Assembly (NCBI GenBank): GCA_002470165.1
Contig: DKNF01000253.1
Coordinates: forward strand, 1 to 8,815
DNA length: 8,815 nt
Direction: 5' to 3'
Origin: Betaproteobacteria bacterium UBA7395
GTDB taxonomy: Bacteria; Pseudomonadota; Gammaproteobacteria; Burkholderiales; Rhodocyclaceae
Positions 4,984-8,815 of the stretch are shown one piece after another. Position numbers and translations under genes: made by a program. Numbering within the stretch: position 1 is the first letter of the stretch; each line of letters opens with the position of its first letter. A model generated the notes under the pieces. The model did no database searches, was not told the origin of the DNA, and saw only the letters and a list, made by a program, of their open reading frames with translations.

Positions 4984-7119
4984 TCAGCGCAAGGTCAGCA
5001 GTTCCTGGCGACCGCGGCTTTCCAGGCGGAAGGCCGCGACCAGTTCCTTCAGCACGTCGGCCTGATCGCGCAGCGATTCGGAGGCGGCGGCGGCCTCCTC
5101 GACGAGGGCGGCATTCTGCTGGGTGGTTTCGTCCATGCTGGCGAGTGCCGTCGACACCTGCTCGATGCCCTGCGCCTGATCGCTCGAGGCGCGGGCAATG
5201 TTGCCGACGATTTCGGTGACGTCGGTGATCGCCGCGGCAATCGCCTGCATTGCGGCGCCGGCACGTTCCGCCTGGCTGGAGCCGGTTTCCACCTTGCTGA
5301 TGGTGTCGGCGACCAGCTGCGAAATCTCCTTGGCGGCCAGACCGGAACGCTGGGCGAGGGCCCGGACTTCGGTGGCGACGACAGCGAAGCCGCGACCGCT
5401 GTCGCCGGCCCGGGCCGCTTCCACTGCGGCATTCAGGGCCAGGATGTTGGTCTGGAAAGCGATGCCGTTGATCACATCGACGATGTCGTGGATGCGTGCC
5501 GAACTGGCCCGGATCTCCCGCATCGTCCCCAGCGAGGCCTCGACCACCTGACTGCTGGCGCTGGCCTGTTCGCGGGTTTCGATGGCGCGCCGGTTGGCGG
5601 CTTCGGCGCTCTGTGTGTTGGCGCGGACCATGACGGCAAAGTGTTCCATGCTGGCTGCGGTCTCTTCCAGGCTGCTTGCCTGCTGTTCGGTACGCCGGGA
5701 GAGGTCCAGGTTGCCGGCGCTGATTTCACCGGCGGCCGTGGTCACCAGATTGACCGAATCGATGATGCGCTGCATGACCCGGGTCAGGTTTTCGGCGGTC
5801 GTGTTGATGTTGTCGGCAGTCTCGCCGAAACGCCCCGGGTAGTGCTGCGTGATCCGGCACGACAGGTCGCCGTTGGCCAGCGCGTTGCAGGCTGCGGCAA
5901 TGTCGCCGAAGGCGGCGTTGGCGGTCTGGTTGAGCTGGTTGAGCAGTTCCGTCAGTTCGCGGGCATAGCCCTGCTTGCCGGCGGTATCGATGCGCTGGCT
6001 GAAATCGCCGCGCGAGGCAGCATTGACCTGCTGGCGAACGTCGGCGATGACGTGCTGGAGGGTCTGCTGCATGCTGTGCATGGCATGCAGGATGCTATGC
6101 CGGTTGTCGTTGTGCAGTGCGATCGCGAAATCGAGGTCGCCGGCGGCGATGCGCTGGGCGGCCTGAACGGCTTCTTCCGGGGTGCCGCCGAGCTGGAGCA
6201 TCAGCTTGTCGTTGAGCAGGTTCAACTGCTCGCACAAGGCCCGCATGAAGCCCTGCTTGTCGGTCAGATCGATGCGCGCGGAAAAATCGCCGGCGGCGGC
6301 CTGTTCGACCATCCGCCCGACTTCGCCGAGGGCTTTCTGCAACTCGCTCTGCATGCGCTGCATGGACGCGAGCAGGCTGTCGGTATCGCCGGTCGCCAGT
6401 TCTATCCTGCCGGAAAGGTCGCCGCGGGCGATGCGGCCGGCGGCTTCCACGGCCTGGGCCGGTTCGCCGCCCAGTTGCGTCATGATGCCGCCGGCAACCC
6501 GGCGCAGGAACAGCCAGAGCAACAGGCAGGCGCCGAGCACGAGCGTGCCGAGCTTGATCAGCGAATCGATGAAGGCGCTGCGGACATCGTCGAGGTAGAT
6601 GCCGGTGCCGACGATCCATCCCCATTCCGGGATCTGGCGGACATAGGAAATTTTTGCCACCGGTTGATCGAATCCTGGCTTGGGCCAAAGGTAATCGACG
6701 AAACCGGCGCCGCTCGCCGCCGTCACCTGGTTCATCTCGCGGAACAGGAATTTGCCCGCAGGGTCTTTCATCTCGGCTACCGATTTGCCGTCAAGTTCGG
6801 GACGGATCGGGTGCATGACCATGTTCAGGCCGGTGTCGTGAATCCAGAAGTATTCGTTGCCGCCATAGCGCAGGGCGCTGACGGCGCGGCGGGCGCCCTC
6901 GCGGGCGTCTGCGTCGCTGAGTTCGCCGCGCGCGGCGCGCTGGCGGAAAGCGTCGATCAGGGTGCCGGCCGTTTCGATCTGGGTCTTGACCAGCGCTTGC
7001 CGGGCCGCCAGCAAGGAAGACCGCTCGTGGTACAGGATGGCTGCCGACAGAACGATCAGCAAGGCCAGCGACAGCATGATCATGCGTGTGAAGCTCTTCT
7101 TCACAGACATTCCCGCCAT
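4984..7119 (-). CDS. Methyl-accepting chemotaxis protein, sCache_2 sensor with multiple HAMP units
   Basis: A 711-residue transmembrane chemoreceptor that signals through CheA/CheW to the flagellar motor. Order: TM1 about 12-31; periplasmic sCache_2 domain about 35-183, with FWIHDTGLNMVMHPIRPELD (91-110) and YLWPKPG...WGWIVGTGIY (143-175); TM2 about 188-208; then HAMP-like units marked by GDLS 233, GDFS 277, GDLD 327, GDFS 371 and GDLS 417. The methyl-accepting coiled coil follows (LSRRTEQQASSLEETAASME, 473-492, holds Gln/Glu methylation-type positions). The conserved hairpin tip at about 546-592 (GIAFQTNILALNAAVEAARA) is intact. No CheR-binding NWETF-type pentapeptide ends the protein (it ends LLTLR). 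Known sCache_2 receptors often sense small organic acids, but the ligand here is unknown. ATG 7119 is chosen because GGAGAG (7130-7125) lies 5 bases upstream; Met4 lacks a proper site. The gene is alone on its strand, with a sigma-28-like promoter upstream. Confidence 0.96.
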   Translation of the reverse strand: MAGMSVKKSFTRMIMLSLALLIVLSAAILYHERSSLLAARQALVKTQIETAGTLIDAFRQRAARGELSDADAREGARRAVSALRYGGNEYFWIHDTGLNMVMHPIRPELDGKSVAEMKDPAGKFLFREMNQVTAASGAGFVDYLWPKPGFDQPVAKISYVRQIPEWGWIVGTGIYLDDVRSAFIDSLIKLGTLVLGACLLLWLFLRRVAGGIMTQLGGEPAQAVEAAGRIARGDLSGRIELATGDTDSLLASMQRMQSELQKALGEVGRMVEQAAAGDFSARIDLTDKQGFMRALCEQLNLLNDKLMLQLGGTPEEAVQAAQRIAAGDLDFAIALHNDNRHSILHAMHSMQQTLQHVIADVRQQVNAASRGDFSQRIDTAGKQGYARELTELLNQLNQTANAAFGDIAAACNALANGDLSCRITQHYPGRFGETADNINTTAENLTRVMQRIIDSVNLVTTAAGEISAGNLDLSRRTEQQASSLEETAASMEHFAVMVRANTQSAEAANRRAIETREQASASSQVVEASLGTMREIRASSARIHDIVDVINGIAFQTNILALNAAVEAARAGDSGRGFAVVATEVRALAQRSGLAAKEISQLVADTISKVETGSSQAERAGAAMQAIAAAITDVTEIVGNIARASSDQAQGIEQVSTALASMDETTQQNAALVEEAAAASESLRDQADVLKELVAAFRLESRGRQELLTLR
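5013..5038. repeat. Stem-loop at the M48/chemoreceptor convergent ends
   Basis: CGCGGCTTTCC (5013-5023), loop AGGC, then GGAAGGCCGCG (5028-5038) form an 11-pair stem with one T-G wobble. It begins 36 bases after the M48 stop and lies within the last codons of the convergent chemoreceptor gene. No T-run follows. As RNA it could protect or end the M48 transcript (+ strand), although the codons it occupies (Arg-Leu-Glu-Ser-Arg-Gly-Arg region) could also produce it by chance. Confidence 0.4.
5908..6471 (-). repeat. Tandem 94-residue double-HAMP repeat inside the chemoreceptor
   Basis: Residues 217-310 (bases 6471-6190) and 311-404 (6189-5908) align without any gap over 94 residues. By hand count about 42 positions are identical. 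Each copy opens with Gly-Gly-x-Pro-x-x-Ala-Val, carries GDL at offset 17 and GDFSxRID at offset 61, followed by Lys-Gln-Gly. Each copy thus holds two HAMP-like units, consistent with an old duplication of a di-HAMP module between TM2 and the final HAMP/signalling domain. Confidence 0.85.
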
Positions 7120-7149
7120 GGTTTCTCTCCGGTATGTTTTTCTTGATAT

Positions 7150-7166
7150 CCGGCGTGATGCGCCGG
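7150..7166. repeat. Hairpin in the chemoreceptor leader
   Basis: CCGGCG (7150-7155), loop TGATG, then CGCCGG (7161-7166) form a perfect 6-base GC stem 31 bases upstream of the chemoreceptor ATG. In the leader RNA it sits just ahead of the GGAGAG ribosome site, so it could affect translation or be a regulator half-site pair. No regulator was recognised. Confidence 0.4.
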
Positions 7167-7214
7167 TAGCCCGGAACTATAGCCTGATTCTTCCTCCCCA
7201 GCCTTCTCCCGCCG

Positions 7215-7241
7215 GAATCGGCCTGTGCTCGGGTAACATTG
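7215..7241 (-). promoter_or_regulatory. Candidate sigma-28 (FliA) promoter of the chemoreceptor
   Basis: On the minus strand CAATGTTA (7241-7234), an 11-base spacer and GCCGATTC (7222-7215) resemble the flagellar sigma-28 consensus TAAAGTTT-N11-GCCGATAA, with 5 of 8 and 6 of 8 matches. Sigma-28 control is common for chemoreceptor genes, so the context supports it. The predicted leader of roughly 85-90 bases would contain a purine-rich stretch and the 7150-7166 hairpin. Confidence 0.45.
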
Positions 7242-7293
7242 CGCCCTGGATAAATGACATTTGCCCGCTACGGTAACGGTGGGCGGGGGCGGC

Positions 7294-8619
7294 ATGCGCG
7301 GACAATTCAGCTTACTCGGAGAGAAACGTTTCGGACCCCTGTTCGGCACGCAGTTCCTCGGTGCCTTCAACGACAACCTCTACAAGAACGCTCTGGTTGT
7401 CCTGCTCACCTTTCAGTCGGCGCAATGGACGACCCTGCCGGTGGAATTGCTCGGCAATCTGGCCGCCGGCCTGTTCATCCTGCCCTTTTTCCTGTTCTCG
7501 GCGACGGCCGGACAACTCGCCGACAAATACGACAAGGCCTGGCTGGCGCGCCTGTCGAAAATCCTGGAAATCCTGATCATGGGGGTGGCGGCCGCCGGTT
7601 TCTGGCTGCACAGCCTGGCCTGGCTGCTCGCCGCGCTGTTCCTGCTCGGCCTGCAATCGACGCTGTTCGGGCCGGTCAAATACGCGATCCTGCCGCAACA
7701 CCTGCGCGAGGAGGAATTGATCGGTGGCAATGCGCTGATCGAGGCGGGCACCTTCGTTTCCATCCTGGTCGGCACCCTGGCCGGCGGCCTGTTTGCCGGC
7801 ACGGTGAGCGAACCCTGGTGGATTGCCGTCGGCGGCTTGGTCGTCGCCTTGCTCGGTTATGTCTACAGCCGGGGCATTCCCGCCGCGCCGGCGCCGGAGC
7901 CGGGGCTCCGGATCAACTGGAACCCGCTGAGCGAAACCTGGCGCAGCATTGCCTTCGCCCGCGGCGACCGCCTGGTGTTCCTGGCGATCGTCGCCATCTC
8001 CTGGTTCTGGTTGTACGGCGCGCTCTTTCTGGCGCAATTCCCTGCCTACACGAAGACCGTGCTCGGTGGCGGCGAGGCGACGGTCACCCTGCTGCTGGCG
8101 ATTTTCACCGTCGGCATTGGTGCCGGTTCGCTGCTCTGCGAACGGCTCTCGGGCAGGCATCTCGAGATCGGACTGGTGCCGCTGGGCTCGATCGGCCTGA
8201 CCCTGTTCGGCGTCGATCTGTACTTCGCCTCGCCGGTCGGCCTGGTCGGTACGACGGCGCACGAACTGGTGGCCTTGCTCAGCCTGCCGGCGATCTGGCG
8301 GGTGCTGTTCGACCTGCTGATGCTCGGCGTGTTCGGCGGCTTCTTCATCGTGCCCCTGTATGCGCTGGTGCAGACTCGCTGCGAGCCCAGTCACCGGGCG
8401 CGGATCATCGCCGCCAACAACATCCTCAACGCACTGTTCATGGTGGTCGGCGCCCTCGGTGCCGCCGCCGCGCTCGGCGCCGGTCTGTCGATCCCGGCGC
8501 TGTTTGCCGTCGCCGCACTGGGCAACGTGGTCGTGGCGGCTTACATCTACGGACGGCTGCCGGAATTCCTCCGGCACTTCGGCGCCTGGGCAAAGCGCAT
8601 GTGCGGCGCGGCCAAATAG
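7294..8619 (+). CDS. Major facilitator transporter, LplT/lysophospholipid-type family
   Basis: A 441-residue inner-membrane protein with about 12 hydrophobic segments (for example 16-40, 50-72, 92-128, 148-192, 226-250, 262-282, 292-312, 335-360, 372-395, 398-420). The N-terminal block FGTQFLGAFNDNLYKNALV (18-35) is typical of MFS proteins related to LplT, including those fused to acyltransferase/acyl-ACP synthetase modules. GQLADKYDK (73-81) is the loop 2-3 motif A equivalent. E. coli LplT flips lysophospholipids inward for re-acylation by Aas. Here the transporter stands alone, with no acyltransferase domain in its 441 residues, so the substrate is inferred only. I chose ATG 7294, after a G-rich GGGCGGGGG sequence. 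An in-frame TTG at 7261 or GTG at 7279 would add a few glycine-rich residues. It is divergent from the chemoreceptor; a 43-base gap separates it from the next gene on the same strand. Confidence 0.85.
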   Translation: MRGQFSLLGEKRFGPLFGTQFLGAFNDNLYKNALVVLLTFQSAQWTTLPVELLGNLAAGLFILPFFLFSATAGQLADKYDKAWLARLSKILEILIMGVAAAGFWLHSLAWLLAALFLLGLQSTLFGPVKYAILPQHLREEELIGGNALIEAGTFVSILVGTLAGGLFAGTVSEPWWIAVGGLVVALLGYVYSRGIPAAPAPEPGLRINWNPLSETWRSIAFARGDRLVFLAIVAISWFWLYGALFLAQFPAYTKTVLGGGEATVTLLLAIFTVGIGAGSLLCERLSGRHLEIGLVPLGSIGLTLFGVDLYFASPVGLVGTTAHELVALLSLPAIWRVLFDLLMLGVFGGFFIVPLYALVQTRCEPSHRARIIAANNILNALFMVVGALGAAAALGAGLSIPALFAVAALGNVVVAAYIYGRLPEFLRHFGAWAKRMCGAAK

Positions 8620-8631
8620 GCGGCGCGGCGG

Positions 8632-8637
8632 TAAAAT
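8632..8637 (+). promoter_or_regulatory. Possible -10 box before the last gene
   Basis: TAAAAT in the 43-base gap after the transporter matches the -10 consensus in 5 of 6 positions and stands 25 bases before ATG 8663. It uses the same hexamer as the ridA start region. No clear -35 is visible because the upstream bases are the GC-rich end of the transporter gene. Confidence 0.4.
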
Positions 8638-8662
8638 CCCGGACTTTGCCCGAAAGTTGACG

Positions 8663-8815
8663 ATGGCCACCGCTTCCCCGATTCCCGCCGACCCGCTGGC
8701 CGCCCTGGCCGATACCGAGTGCCAGCGACTGGCCGCGCGCCTGGCGCAGGATGCTTTTGCCGCCGTATTCCGCATGGCCGTCGCGCCGGACAGTGACGCC
8801 GAAGCCGGCGCCCTC
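8663..8815 (+). CDS. Unidentified protein, N-terminal 51 residues (3' end outside window)
   Basis: An open frame from ATG 8663 to the right edge without a stop. It encodes 51 residues starting MATASPIPADPLAALADTE, then an amphipathic Ala-rich helix (CQRLAARLAQDAFAAVFRMA) and an acidic Asp/Glu/Ala stretch. There is no signal peptide or membrane segment in the visible part. The start is weakly supported: GAAAG ends 6 bases upstream. Codon composition matches the neighbouring genes, and the TAAAAT at 8632 suggests its own promoter. I do not recognise the family from this much sequence. Confidence 0.6.
   Translation, partial: MATASPIPADPLAALADTECQRLAARLAQDAFAAVFRMAVAPDSDAEAGAL

Noticed and set aside
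5488..7146. Long open frame (552 residues) on the plus strand opposite the chemoreceptor
   Set aside because: The minus-strand frame encodes an intact chemoreceptor. The plus frame is a GC-rich antisense shadow with no domain and no ribosome site.
7234..7274. Promoter for the transporter in the 174-base divergent gap (TTGCGC, TAAATG, TACGGT fragments)
   Set aside because: No -35/-10 pair has acceptable spacing, so I could not assign a rightward promoter.
7312..8775. Open frames opposite and in another frame of the transporter (487 and 468 residues)
   Set aside because: Their composition (Arg, Gln, Gly, Ala rich) is not protein-like. The 441-residue frame has the membrane segments and family motifs.
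1..8815. Mobile element, phage, CRISPR, toxin-antitoxin or defence system
   Set aside because: There are no transposase, integrase, direct-repeat array, tRNA or attachment-site signatures. Codon use and GC content look uniform and every sizeable frame is a known chromosomal family, apart from the cut last gene.

Overview
The window is ordinary-looking chromosomal DNA from a GC-rich Gram-negative bacterium. I infer a betaproteobacterium of the Rhodocyclales (Azonexus/Dechloromonas-like). The reasons are the codon use, the overall look of the proteins, the TAAAAT/TATAAT start regions, the Tat-type and periplasmic signals, and an sCache_2 multi-HAMP chemoreceptor. That placement rests on family resemblance, not on a database search. 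Coding density is very high. No gap between genes exceeds about 175 bases, and there are no tRNA, rRNA, CRISPR, insertion sequence or phage signatures.

Layout from left to right. (1) The C-terminal part of a Pro/Ala-rich SPOR-domain (peptidoglycan-binding) protein runs in from the left edge. It shares the bases of its stop codon with a convergent 106-residue TPR protein. (2) A 53-base divergent gap separates the TPR gene from a rightward pair, ridA (enamine/imine deaminase) and recG (branched-DNA helicase), which lie 7 bases apart. (3) recG overlaps by 11 bases the end of a leftward alpha/beta hydrolase. (4) A 123-base divergent control region separates that hydrolase from a rightward LoiP/YggG-like M48 zinc metalloprotease with a Tat-like signal peptide. 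(5) The protease converges, with a 6-base gap, on a leftward 711-residue methyl-accepting chemotaxis protein that has a periplasmic sCache_2 sensor and a run of about five HAMP-like units. (6) A 174-base divergent region carries a candidate sigma-28 promoter and a hairpin. It leads to a rightward LplT-like major facilitator transporter, then to the first 51 codons of an unidentified protein cut by the right edge.

The genes do not form one pathway. They are separate functions: envelope binding, metabolite repair, DNA repair, hydrolysis, envelope proteolysis, chemotaxis and lipid-type transport. They are packed as alternating convergent and divergent units, and only ridA-recG looks like a co-transcribed pair. 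I found no undescribed multi-gene system. The points most worth a second look are a 24-base perfect palindrome inside the SPOR gene, an exact-length 94-residue tandem duplication of a double-HAMP unit in the chemoreceptor, the Tat-like signal on a protease whose E. coli relative is a lipoprotein, and a hydrolase lacking the usual acid after strand 7.
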